Shown here: positions 37,774 through 45,472 of the stretch, piece by piece | How the letters are laid out: every line of letters begins with the position of its first letter | How positions within the stretch are numbered: the stretch's first letter is position 1 | NCBI GenBank assembly: GCA_963771025.1 | Contig: CAVYRL010000001.1 | Span: forward strand, 186,001-250,000 | DNA: 64,000 nt | Source of the DNA: Miltoncostaea sp963771025 | GTDB taxonomy: Bacteria; Actinomycetota; Thermoleophilia; Miltoncostaeales; Miltoncostaeaceae | Direction: 5' to 3' | The notes under the pieces: model-generated | Told to the model about the DNA's origin: nothing | Database searches by the model: none | The model's input: the letters and a program-made list of their open reading frames with translations, nothing else | Program-made: the position numbers and the translations under genes

Positions 37774-38754
37774 ATGAGTTCTCTGCGGCGTGCCCTGCCG
37801 GTGATACTTCGACGCGCGACGCCCTTCGGGGTCGCGACGCTGTGCCTCCTCGGCGTCCTGGCCCTCGTCGCGGCGCACGCGCCCGCGGCGTCCGCGGCGC
37901 GCATCGAGGTGGGCGTGTACCAGGACAACCCGGTTGCGGGCGTTCCCGCGCTGACCAGGGCCTCCGGCCGGCGCGCCACCCGCGTCATCTCGACCTACGT
38001 CACGGGCGGCAGGACGGTCGACCCGAAGATCGTCGCGTTGGCCAGGCGCACCAGGGCGCGGCTGCTCGTGACCTGGATGCCCGACGGCGGCCGCGACGGA
38101 GCCAAGCAGAAGCGCTTCCGGCTCTCGGCCATCCGCAGGGGGTCGCAGGACGCCGGCCTGAAGAAGCTCACGAAGCAGCTCAGGCGTCTCAGGCCGGCGC
38201 CGATCCTGCGCCCGATGCCCGAGGCCAACACCCCGTGGTACGCGTGGTCGGGGCTGGCCAACCGCAACACGCCCGCCGACTACGTGACCGCCTGGAAGCG
38301 GATCCGCAAGGTGGTGCGCCGCGCGGGTGGCAAGCGCATCAAGATGATGTGGGCGCCGTACGTGCGCAGCGCTCCCGACACGCCCGAGAACGCCTTCGCG
38401 AGCTACTTCCCCGGCCTGGCGCAGGTCGATCTGGTGGGGACCAGCGGCTACAACTTCGGCACCACTCGCGGCCTGGCCTGGGTGGACCCCGAGCCCCTCT
38501 TCGAGGACGCCTACCGCCAGATCTCGGCCCTGGCGCCCAAGCCCTTCTGGATCGCGGAGACCGGCTCCACGTCCAAGGGCGGCAACAAGGTGAGGTGGAT
38601 GAACTCCCTCGCCAGGCTGCGGACGTCCATCCCCAACCTCGCGGGCATCGTCTGGTTCGACGCGCGTGACGCCAACGGCGACTTCCGCGTCAGCTCCTCC
38701 AAGCGGCTGCGCTCGGCCTTCAAGGCCTTCACCGGGCGGGCGAAGGCACGATGA
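37774..38754 (+). CDS. Secreted glycosyl hydrolase, GH26-like
   Basis: A 326-residue exported protein. Residues 1-47 are a signal peptide with an AASA-A cleavage site. The mature part begins RIEVGVYQDN, and a TIM-barrel pattern follows. LRPMPEANTPWYAWSG resembles the GH26 acid/base segment (RPxxExNGxW), WAPYVRSAP comes next, and FWIAETGSTSKGG supplies the second Glu (nucleophile). GH26 enzymes cut mannans or related beta-glycans, but sequence similarity is loose, so the substrate is open. Its stop overlaps the DUF1800 gene (ATGA). It starts a four-gene run ending with a cupredoxin. Confidence 0.75.
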   Translation: MSSLRRALPVILRRATPFGVATLCLLGVLALVAAHAPAASAARIEVGVYQDNPVAGVPALTRASGRRATRVISTYVTGGRTVDPKIVALARRTRARLLVTWMPDGGRDGAKQKRFRLSAIRRGSQDAGLKKLTKQLRRLRPAPILRPMPEANTPWYAWSGLANRNTPADYVTAWKRIRKVVRRAGGKRIKMMWAPYVRSAPDTPENAFASYFPGLAQVDLVGTSGYNFGTTRGLAWVDPEPLFEDAYRQISALAPKPFWIAETGSTSKGGNKVRWMNSLARLRTSIPNLAGIVWFDARDANGDFRVSSSKRLRSAFKAFTGRAKAR

Positions 38755-40169
38755 GCCCCCGGGTGGTCGCCCCGGCGCGTCGCCACCGGCTGCGCCGCCC
38801 GGCCCCTGGGGGCGCACAGCAGCCGCTGACCGAGGCGATGGTCGACCGGCTCACCTGGCGCACCGGGTTCGGGCCGTCCGCCGCGGAGCGCAGGTCGCTC
38901 AGGGGCCTCACGCTGCACAAGGCGGTCGACCGGCTGATGGCGCGGCCCCAGGGCGCGCTCGCCGGTCCCCCCGCGGTGCGGGCCGACGGGACCCCGCTCC
39001 AGCCGCTCGCCTCCGACACCGACCTGGTGCTGGCCTGGTGCGACCGGATGCTGAAGACGCGCAACCCGCTCGTCGAGCGCCTCACGTTCTTCTGGCACCG
39101 CCACTTCGCGACCTCGCGGGCCGATGTCTCACCGCCGCAGCTGATCGTGAACCAGAACGACCTCCTGCGGCGCTACGCGGACCTGGCGGCCAACCCGACG
39201 GCGTCGTTTCGGACGCTGGCGTACGAGGTGGGCGAGGGCCCGGCGATGCTTCGCTACCTCACCGGCGAGGACAGCACCAAGAAGGCGATCAACGAGAACT
39301 ACGGCCGAGAGCTGATGGAGCTGTTCACGCTCGGAGTGACCAACGCCGCCGGGCAGCCCAACTACAGCGAGGTCGACGTCCGCGAGGCCGCGCGCGCCGC
39401 CTCCGGCTGGCAGATCGACGACGAGAATCCGGACGCCGCGATCGGCTACTTCAACCGCTCGCGCTGGGACGACGGCGCCAAGACGGTGCTGGGCAAGACC
39501 GGGGCGTTCGGGCATCGGGAGCTGGTCAACGTGGTGCTCTCGCACCCCGCCCACGCTCCGTACCTGGTCACCAAGCTCTGGTACGAGTTCATCCCGACGG
39601 CACCGGACGCGGCGACGCTGCGCGACCTCACGCGGGTCTATGTCCGCACCGGGCTCAAGATAAAGCCGCTCGTGCGTCGCATCCTGACCCACCCGCGGAT
39701 GCTCGACTCGATCCGCGAGCCCAACATGATCAAGCCGCCCATCGTGCAGGCCATCGGCGCGATGAAGGCCCTGGGCCTGTGGGTCACCGACGACAGCCTC
39801 TACAGAGCGCTGCGCGACATGGGCCAGCTGCCCTACTTCCCGCCCACGGTCGCGGGCTGGGAGGGCGGCCTCTCGTGGCTCAACACCAACACCGCGCTCT
39901 CGCGTTTCGCGCTGGCCAACCGGCTCCTCGGCCTGAGCTACGCCACGCTGCCCGACAAGGCGCCCGAGGACGTCCCCACCGAGACCCCGGCCCAGGCGGT
40001 GCGGCGCGCTCGCGCCGCCGTCGGCCGGCCGTGGCTCGCTCCCAGGACGATCAGCTCACTCATGTACTACGCCAAGACGACGCGGGCGGTGTCGGCCAAC
40101 GACCGCATCGCGCGTCAGCGGGCGCTGCGCGCCTTCATGCTCGGCGGCCCCGACGCACAGGTGATGTGA
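38751..40169 (+). CDS. DUF1800 family protein
   Basis: A 472-residue member of DUF1800, mostly helical, of unknown biochemical role. Family motifs: LTWRTGFGPSAAE near the start, RLTFFWHRHFATSRADV, NYGRELMELFTLGV and YPPTVAGWEGG-like YFPPTVAGWEGGLSW. DUF1800 genes are commonly paired with DUF1501 genes, as here. The N-terminus is Arg/Pro-rich with no clear signal peptide. ATG in an ATGA overlap with the GH26-like gene; the TGA shares one base with the next ATG (TGATG). The four genes 37774-42093 appear to be one message. Confidence 0.9.
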   Translation: MSPRVVAPARRHRLRRPAPGGAQQPLTEAMVDRLTWRTGFGPSAAERRSLRGLTLHKAVDRLMARPQGALAGPPAVRADGTPLQPLASDTDLVLAWCDRMLKTRNPLVERLTFFWHRHFATSRADVSPPQLIVNQNDLLRRYADLAANPTASFRTLAYEVGEGPAMLRYLTGEDSTKKAINENYGRELMELFTLGVTNAAGQPNYSEVDVREAARAASGWQIDDENPDAAIGYFNRSRWDDGAKTVLGKTGAFGHRELVNVVLSHPAHAPYLVTKLWYEFIPTAPDAATLRDLTRVYVRTGLKIKPLVRRILTHPRMLDSIREPNMIKPPIVQAIGAMKALGLWVTDDSLYRALRDMGQLPYFPPTVAGWEGGLSWLNTNTALSRFALANRLLGLSYATLPDKAPEDVPTETPAQAVRRARAAVGRPWLAPRTISSLMYYAKTTRAVSANDRIARQRALRAFMLGGPDAQVM

Positions 40170-41656
40170 TGGACGAGACCCGCGACGAGGAACTGCCGAC
40201 GACCGGTCCCGACCCCGGGGCGGCTGAGGCGATCCGGTGCGCCGACTGCGCGCGTTCGGACAGCCTGGCCACCGATCTCGAGCCGGTTAACCAGATGCCG
40301 ATCTCGGCCGAGGCGATGGCGGGTTTCCCCGACGGGGTTCCGCGCGCCAAGGGCATGGACCGTCGCGCCTTCCTGCGCACCGGCGCGCTCGGCATGGCCT
40401 CGGTGTACGCCGCCACCCGGATCGACTGGACGCGCGCCTTCGAGGCCGCGGTGGCCGAGGGGGCCGACCCCGGCAACCAGCTGGTCATGATCTTCCTCAA
40501 TGGGGGCAACGACGGCCTCAACACCATCGTCCCGATCGCCGACTACGCGGCCTACGCCGCCAAGCGCCCGCAGCTGGCCCGCGCCCAGGGCCCCACGGTG
40601 GCCGGCGCCGTGGGCTCCACGATCATGCCGGGCACCGGCGGCGCCCACGCGTGGGCCAACCCCGGGGTTTCGGGGGTCGGCAACAACGGCGGCACCGGCG
40701 GCTTCGACACCCTCTGGGGCGACGGCTCGGGGGGCGCGGGATCGGACCTCGCCGTGTGGCCCGCGGCCGACTACACCCCGGCCAACCGCTCCCACTTCGA
40801 CAGCCGCGACTATTGGTTCGCGGGAGCGCTGCAGAAGATGACCACCGGGTGGCTCGGGCGCTGGCTCGACCTCTACGGCTCGCCGGACAATCCGCTCCAG
40901 GCCGTGTCGCTCGACTCGAGCATCTCCAAGCAGATCCGCACCGCCTCGGTACCGGTCGCGGCCGTGCGCAGCCTCAACGGCGCCGAGTTCCGCGTGGACG
41001 GGGTATCGACGAACCTGGTCAACACCACCGAGCAGATCGCGCCGATCGCGGCCGTTCCGGTGGGGGCCGGCAACACCCACCTGGCCAAGGTGCGCGACAC
41101 CTACGGGCGCACGGTGCAGGTCTCGCGCTCGCTGCGCACGCTGGCGGGCGCCGGCGTCGGCGCCGGATACCCGCGCTCCGACCTGTCCACCCGGCTCCAG
41201 CTGGCGGCCAACCTGCTCGGGGCCAACCTCGGAACCAGGATCATCACGCTCGACTGGGGCTCCTTCGACACCCACGGAAACCAGATCCAGAGCCAGGATC
41301 CGCAGCTGGCAACGCTCTCCCAGGCGCTGGCCGCCTTCAAGGCCGACCTCACGACACGCGGCATCGAGGGCCGCGTCCTGACGGTCGTCTTCTCGGAGTT
41401 CGGCCGGCGCGTGGAGTCCAACGAGAGCGGGACCGACCATGGCGCCGGGGGCCTGATGATGGCGATGGGGTCGTCGGTTCGCGGCGGCATGCGGGGCGAC
41501 TTCCCGGGCCTCGCGTCGCTCGATCGCGGCGACCTGCGCGTGACCACCGATTTCCGTTCCGTGTACGGGTCCGTGGTCGGTGAGTGGCTGGGCGGCGACC
41601 CGGCCGCCGTCCTGCCGGGCGGCCCCTTCTCGCTCGCGGCCCCGCTGATCGGGTGA
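40169..41656 (+). CDS. DUF1501 family protein, Tat-exported
   Basis: A 495-residue protein. After a 60-residue cytoplasmic lead comes a twin-arginine signal, MDRRAFLRTGALGMASVYAA, so it should be exported folded. The mature part has the DUF1501 features: VMIFLNGGNDGLNTIVPI, TLDWGSFDTHGNQ, VVFSEFGRRVESNESGTDHG and a sulfatase-like (alkaline phosphatase fold) overall layout. A Gly-rich insert lies around residues 150-190. The unusually long stretch before the Tat motif includes a CADCARS cysteine pair. Paired with DUF1800. Function of the pair is unknown. Confidence 0.9.
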   Translation: MDETRDEELPTTGPDPGAAEAIRCADCARSDSLATDLEPVNQMPISAEAMAGFPDGVPRAKGMDRRAFLRTGALGMASVYAATRIDWTRAFEAAVAEGADPGNQLVMIFLNGGNDGLNTIVPIADYAAYAAKRPQLARAQGPTVAGAVGSTIMPGTGGAHAWANPGVSGVGNNGGTGGFDTLWGDGSGGAGSDLAVWPAADYTPANRSHFDSRDYWFAGALQKMTTGWLGRWLDLYGSPDNPLQAVSLDSSISKQIRTASVPVAAVRSLNGAEFRVDGVSTNLVNTTEQIAPIAAVPVGAGNTHLAKVRDTYGRTVQVSRSLRTLAGAGVGAGYPRSDLSTRLQLAANLLGANLGTRIITLDWGSFDTHGNQIQSQDPQLATLSQALAAFKADLTTRGIEGRVLTVVFSEFGRRVESNESGTDHGAGGLMMAMGSSVRGGMRGDFPGLASLDRGDLRVTTDFRSVYGSVVGEWLGGDPAAVLPGGPFSLAAPLIG

Positions 41657-42093
41657 CCGGCGCCGCCCGCATCGCCGGGGCGCTGATCTGCGTGTCGCTC
41701 GTCGCGGCCGCGAGCGCCGTGGCGGCGCCGCGGATCCACCGCACCAAGCTCCCGCCTCCTCCGCCCCTGTCGTCCTCGCTCGCCCTCGACGAGAAGGAGT
41801 GGGCCGTCACGCCCTCCCGCCGCGTGGTCGCCGCCGGTCCGGTCTCGATGCGGGTCTACAACCGCGGCATGGACGACCACGATCTCACCGTCGTCGATTC
41901 CAAGGGGACGCGCCACCAGGTGTACCTGCCGCCGGGCGACACCGGGATCGTGCACCTGACGCTCGCCCCCGGCGTCTACAAGGTCTGGTGCTCCCTGTTC
42001 GCCGGCAGCGCCTCATCGCACGAGAAGCTCGGCATGGTCTCGTACATCCGGGCCCGGACCGCTCCGGCGACGACGGCGCTCCGCGCGCGGTAG
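41653..42093 (+). CDS. Secreted cupredoxin-like copper protein
   Basis: A 146-residue protein with an N-terminal signal peptide (GALICVSLVAAASAVAA). A blue-copper ligand set is visible: His in NRGMDDHDLTVVD, then Cys in YKVWCSLFAGS, His in SSHEKLG and Met right after (LGMVSY). The Cys-to-His spacing (10 residues) is longer than in plastocyanin but resembles other cupredoxins. GTG start overlaps the DUF1501 stop (GTGA). Likely an extracytoplasmic electron carrier or copper binder for the operon. It ends 1 base before the convergent VIT gene. Confidence 0.78.
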   Translation: MTGAARIAGALICVSLVAAASAVAAPRIHRTKLPPPPPLSSSLALDEKEWAVTPSRRVVAAGPVSMRVYNRGMDDHDLTVVDSKGTRHQVYLPPGDTGIVHLTLAPGVYKVWCSLFAGSASSHEKLGMVSYIRARTAPATTALRAR

Positions 42094-42094
42094 C

Positions 42095-42784
42095 TCAGAC
42101 GGCGGTGCCGACCAGCGCGCCGATCGCCGAGGTCAGCGCCATGGCGACGGCGCCCCAGATGGTCACCCGCATCGCGGCCCGCCCCATGGGGGCGCCGCCC
42201 AGGCGCGCCCCGAGCGCGCCGAGCACCCCGAGGGCGACCAGGGTCAGCACCACCGTGAGGGCGATCCGTGGGGTCTGAGGGCTCGCCGTGATGGTGAGCA
42301 GGGGCACTGCCGCGCCCACCGAGAAGGCGATCGCCGAGGTCCAGGCTGCCTCGAGAGGCCGTGCCATCCGCATCTCGGTGATCCCCAGCTCGTCGCGGGC
42401 GTGCGTGATCAGCGCGTCGGACGCGGTCAGCTCCTCGGCGACCCGCTTCGCCAGCGCGGGGTCGAGGCCCCGGGCGCGGTAGATGCCGGCGAGCTCCTCC
42501 AGCTCTCCCTCGGGATCGTCTCTCAGCTCGCGGCGCTCCAGGTCCAGGTCCGCATTCTGGGTGTCGCGCTGTGAGCTCACCGATACGTACTCGCCGGCCG
42601 CCATCGACAGGGCCCCGGCGACCAGGCCGGCGATGCCCGCGGTGGCGATCGCGCCGACCGAGGCGTTGGCCGCGGCCACTCCGAGCACCAGCCCCGCCGT
42701 CGACAGGATGCCGTCGTTGGCCCCGAGCACGGCGGCGCGCAGCCATCCCTCGCGTCCGCTCAGGTGCGTCTCGCCGTGGGGCAT
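42095..42784 (-). CDS. VIT1/CCC1 family metal transporter
   Basis: A 229-residue membrane protein of the vacuolar iron transporter family (Fe2+/Mn2+). It starts PHGETHLSGREGWLRAAVLGANDG, the family opening, with AGALSMAAGEYVSVSSQRDT, the metal-binding helical domain (DLDLERRELRDDPEGELEELA, about residues 76-120) and three C-terminal spans. It exports or detoxifies metal, or loads an inner store. ATG at 42784, 5 bases after TAACCT on the minus strand. Divergent from upp by 39 bases. Confidence 0.92.
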   Translation of the reverse strand: MPHGETHLSGREGWLRAAVLGANDGILSTAGLVLGVAAANASVGAIATAGIAGLVAGALSMAAGEYVSVSSQRDTQNADLDLERRELRDDPEGELEELAGIYRARGLDPALAKRVAEELTASDALITHARDELGITEMRMARPLEAAWTSAIAFSVGAAVPLLTITASPQTPRIALTVVLTLVALGVLGALGARLGGAPMGRAAMRVTIWGAVAMALTSAIGALVGTAV

Positions 42785-42823
42785 GCCGCAGGTTAGCTGG
42801 GACCGGACGTCTAACCTTGCCCG
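42785..42823. promoter_or_regulatory. Overlapping divergent promoters with mirrored TAACCT boxes
   Basis: TAACCT occurs on the minus strand (42795-42790), 5 bases before the VIT ATG, and on the plus strand (42812-42817), 6 bases before the upp GTG. The extended arms AGGTTAG and CTAACCT form an inverted repeat 14 bases apart. Each -10 lies where the other promoter's -35 should be, so the two would compete. Confidence 0.5.
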
Positions 42824-43465
42824 GTGCCCTCCCGTCCGCCCGTGACCCTCACCGGCCCGATCGCCGGACACCACCTTGCACGGCTGCGCGATCGCGCGAC
42901 CGCCTCGCCGGATTTCCGTCGCTCCGCCCACGCCCTCGCGGCGCTGGTGCTCGCCGAGGCGATGGGCGGGATCGAGGCTCGCGACGCGGAGGTCACGACG
43001 CCGCTGGCCCGGGCGGCGGTGCTGCTGCCGGCCCGGCGCGTGACCGTGGTGCCCGTGCTGCGGGCCGGCCTCGCGATGCTGCAGCCGGCGCTCGACCTGC
43101 TGCCCGAGGACACCCGCGTCGGCTTCCTCGGACTGGCGCGCGACGAGGTCACCGCCCGCGCGTCGTCGTATCTCGAGAGCCTGCCGGACGACCTCGGCGA
43201 CGACGAGGTGGTCGTGCTCGACGTGATGATCGCCACCGGCGGCTCCGGCGCCGACGCCCTGACGGCCCTGTGCGCCGCCGGGGCCGAGCGGCTGCATCTG
43301 GCGGGCCTGCTCGCGGCGCCCGAGGGGATCGCGGCGATCGGCGCCGCGCACCCCGACGTGCCGATCACCGTCGCGGCGATCGACGACCACCTCGACGCGC
43401 GCAACTTCATTGTGCCCGGTCTCGGCGACGCCGGCGACCGCCTCTTCGCCGAGCCCCGGCGCTGA
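42824..43465 (+). CDS. upp: Uracil phosphoribosyltransferase
   Basis: A 213-residue UPRTase that salvages uracil to UMP with PRPP. VTVVPVLRAGLAMLQPALDLLP is the family signature (usual RPVLRAGLGM), VVVLDVMIATGGSGADAL is the PRPP-binding loop (usually DPMLATGGS) and DDHLDARNFIVPGLGDAGDR is the uracil-binding end (usually GYIxPGLGDAGDR). GTG start, predicted leaderless. Its TGA shares one base with the next ATG (TGATG). Confidence 0.93.
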   Translation: MPSRPPVTLTGPIAGHHLARLRDRATASPDFRRSAHALAALVLAEAMGGIEARDAEVTTPLARAAVLLPARRVTVVPVLRAGLAMLQPALDLLPEDTRVGFLGLARDEVTARASSYLESLPDDLGDDEVVVLDVMIATGGSGADALTALCAAGAERLHLAGLLAAPEGIAAIGAAHPDVPITVAAIDDHLDARNFIVPGLGDAGDRLFAEPRR

Positions 43466-44262
43466 TGCGGCTCGCGGTGGTCACCGGCGCCTCGTCGGGA
43501 CTCGGGGACGCCTATGCGCGGAGCCTGGCCGCGCGCGGATACGCGCTGCTGGTGGTCGCGCGGCGCGAGGAGCGGCTGCGCGAGCTGGCGCGCTGGGCGG
43601 CCGACACCCACGGCGTCGCGACCCAGGTCGTGGTGGCCGACCTCGCGACCGCGGAGGGGCTCGCGAGGCTCCGCGCCGCGCTCTCGGACGCGCCGACCCC
43701 GGACCTCGTCATCCTGAACGCCGGATTCGGGTCGCACGGAGCCCTCTGGACCCTCGACCGGGAGCGCGAGGCCGAGATGGTGCGACTCAACTGCGTCGCC
43801 GTGGTCGATCTGGCCGCCCACGTGCTCCCGGGCATGGTCGAGCGGGGTGGGGGAGCCCTGGTGGTGGTGAGCTCGGCCGCCGCCTGGCAGCCCGTGCCCT
43901 TCATGGCCACCTACGCGGCGACGAAGGCCTTCGAGCTCCACTTCACCGAGGCTCTCGCCGAGGAGCTGCGCGGCACCGGCGTGAGGGCCCTGGCGGTGTG
44001 CCCGGGGCCGACGCGAACGGAGTTCACCCTCGCCTCGGGATCCGACCACAGCCACGCCGCGATCCCGTTCGACGACGTCGAACTGGTGGTGCGCGCCACC
44101 TGGCGCGCCCTCGCCTCGGGCAGGAGCCGTGCCCCCACCGGCGTGATCGCCCGCGGGAGCATGCTGGCCGGGCGCCTGCTGCCGCGCGGGCTGGTCGTGC
44201 GCGGGGCCGCGCTGACCCACCGGCTGCCCCGGTCGTTGAAGGGCTCGGCCCCCCACACCTAG
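43465..44262 (+). CDS. Short-chain dehydrogenase/reductase
   Basis: A 265-residue classical SDR. It has VVTGASSGLGDAYARSLA (TGxxxGxG cofactor loop), VADLATAEGL, VILNAGFGSHG (NAG motif) and VVVSSAAAWQPVPFMATYAATKAF with the Ser-Tyr-Lys catalytic set. An Arg-rich segment after the cofactor loop (VARREERLREL) favours NADP. Substrate unknown. ATG shares a TGATG with upp; the stop TAG is also the first three bases of a TAGAAT box for the next transcript. Confidence 0.9.
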   Translation: MRLAVVTGASSGLGDAYARSLAARGYALLVVARREERLRELARWAADTHGVATQVVVADLATAEGLARLRAALSDAPTPDLVILNAGFGSHGALWTLDREREAEMVRLNCVAVVDLAAHVLPGMVERGGGALVVVSSAAAWQPVPFMATYAATKAFELHFTEALAEELRGTGVRALAVCPGPTRTEFTLASGSDHSHAAIPFDDVELVVRATWRALASGRSRAPTGVIARGSMLAGRLLPRGLVVRGAALTHRLPRSLKGSAPHT

Positions 44263-44265
44263 AAT
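44260..44265 (+). promoter_or_regulatory. Predicted -10 box before the 7-codon ORF and wecA-type gene
   Basis: TAGAAT overlaps the SDR stop codon and lies 7 bases before GTG 44273, the start of a tiny ORF. The spacing fits a leaderless transcript. Confidence 0.5.
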
Positions 44266-44272
44266 CACCCCT

Positions 44273-44296
44273 GTGCCCCTGGGGCACCTCCTGTGA
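44273..44296 (+). CDS. Seven-codon upstream ORF coupled to the wecA-type gene
   Basis: GTG CCC CTG GGG CAC CTC CTG TGA encodes a 7-residue peptide (M)PLGHLL. Its stop overlaps the GTG of the next gene (GTGA, 44293-44296), the same coupling used throughout this genome. It begins 7 bases after TAGAAT. It also contains a small perfect hairpin (GTGCCCC-T-GGGGCAC). No other ribosome site is seen for the downstream gene. It may deliver ribosomes to that gene or sense a condition. Could be chance. Confidence 0.4.
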   Translation: MPLGHLL

Positions 44297-45417
44297 CGAC
44301 GACCCTCATCCCCACACTCAGCGCCATCATCGCGGCGCTCGTCGTGCTCGCGACGACGCCGCTCGCGGCGCGTCTCGCCCGAGCGGTGGGAGCCGTCGAT
44401 CAGCCGTCGGGCCGCCGGATCCACCGCGAGCCGACGCCCCGCCTGGGCGGCCTCGCGATCCTGGCCGGGTTCCTGGTGCCGGTGATCTACTTCCTGCCGG
44501 GCGATTCCACCTCGCGCGCCCTGATCGCGGGCGCCGTGCTGATCACCGCCCTTGGCGCCGTCGACGACATCTGGGGGCTGTCGCCCTCGGTGAAGCTGCT
44601 GGGGCAGGTCGCCTGCGCGGCGGTCCCCGTCTCGGCCGGCCTCACCATCGACCACGTCACGCTGCCGTTCCTGGGCGTCGGCGACCTCGGCCCGGCCCAG
44701 TACCCGCTGACCATCATCTGGTTCGTCGCGATCGTGAACATGATCAACTTCAGCGACGGCATGGACGGCCTGGCCGCGGGCGTCACCGGCCTCGGCGCCA
44801 CCACGTTCGCCATCCTCGCCGCCTCGCTCGGCCGCGCCGATCCGGCGATCATGGCCGCGGCCCTGGCCGGTGCCTGCGTGGCGTTCCTGGTGTTCAACTT
44901 CCACCCGGCCAAGGTCTTCATGGGCGACGCCGGCTCGATGCTGCTGGGCTTCGTGATCGCCGGGGTGTCGGTCAGCGGGGTGATGAAGAGCGCCGCCGCG
45001 GTCGCGGTCGTGGCGCCGCTGATCGTGCTCGCGATCCCCATCCTCGATACCTCGTTCGTGATCATGAAGCGCATCAAGCACGGGCTGCCGGTGTACGGCG
45101 CCGACCGCAGCCACTTCCACCACCGCTTCTTCACCATCGGATGGGGCCAGAGGAAGACCGTCCTCGCGTTGTACGCGTGGTGCGCCCTGATGGGGGCGGT
45201 CGCTCTGCTGCTGCGGTTCGTGCCCTACCGCGAGCCGGACGGGAGCCTCGCGGTCGGCGGGACCATCGCCCTCGCCGTCGGCGCGCTGGTCGCCCTGGCG
45301 GCATCGGTGTACCTGATCTACATCCTCGAGATACTCAAGTGGCGCAACACGCCCGTGGTCACGCTGGTCCGCAAGCGGAGCCTCGCCCGCAGCGCGGAGA
45401 TAGCGAACCGCCCGTAG
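44293..45417 (+). CDS. wecA: Undecaprenyl-phosphate GlcNAc-1-phosphate transferase (WecA/TagO type)
   Basis: A 374-residue polytopic enzyme of the MraY/WecA family that starts lipid-linked glycan synthesis. Motifs: DQPSGRRIHREPTPRLGG, GAVDDIWGLSPSVKLLGQ (Asp-Asp), NFSDGMDGLAAG, FHPAKVFMGDAGSMLLGF and the C-terminal GADRSHFHHRFF loop, which is WecA-like rather than MraY. About 11 hydrophobic segments. GTG at 44293 in a GTGA overlap with a 7-codon ORF. The gene lies upstream of atpI/atpB as rfe/wecA does in Mycobacterium. Confidence 0.9.
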   Translation: MTTTLIPTLSAIIAALVVLATTPLAARLARAVGAVDQPSGRRIHREPTPRLGGLAILAGFLVPVIYFLPGDSTSRALIAGAVLITALGAVDDIWGLSPSVKLLGQVACAAVPVSAGLTIDHVTLPFLGVGDLGPAQYPLTIIWFVAIVNMINFSDGMDGLAAGVTGLGATTFAILAASLGRADPAIMAAALAGACVAFLVFNFHPAKVFMGDAGSMLLGFVIAGVSVSGVMKSAAAVAVVAPLIVLAIPILDTSFVIMKRIKHGLPVYGADRSHFHHRFFTIGWGQRKTVLALYAWCALMGAVALLLRFVPYREPDGSLAVGGTIALAVGALVALAASVYLIYILEILKWRNTPVVTLVRKRSLARSAEIANRP

Positions 45418-45472
45418 GGGGTCGCTCGGGCCGACGGTCGACGACAGCCGACCGCGTCCGCCCCGAAGGCCG

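Noticed and set aside
42790..42817. A full DtxR/IdeR box between VIT and upp
   Set aside because: The two arms are 14 bases apart, while the real iron box is one continuous 19-base palindrome. Only half-site similarity is claimed.
35565..44272. Genomic island or prophage
   Set aside because: No integrase, transposase, tRNA target, direct repeats or visible base-composition change was seen. Only an interrupted gene order is supported.
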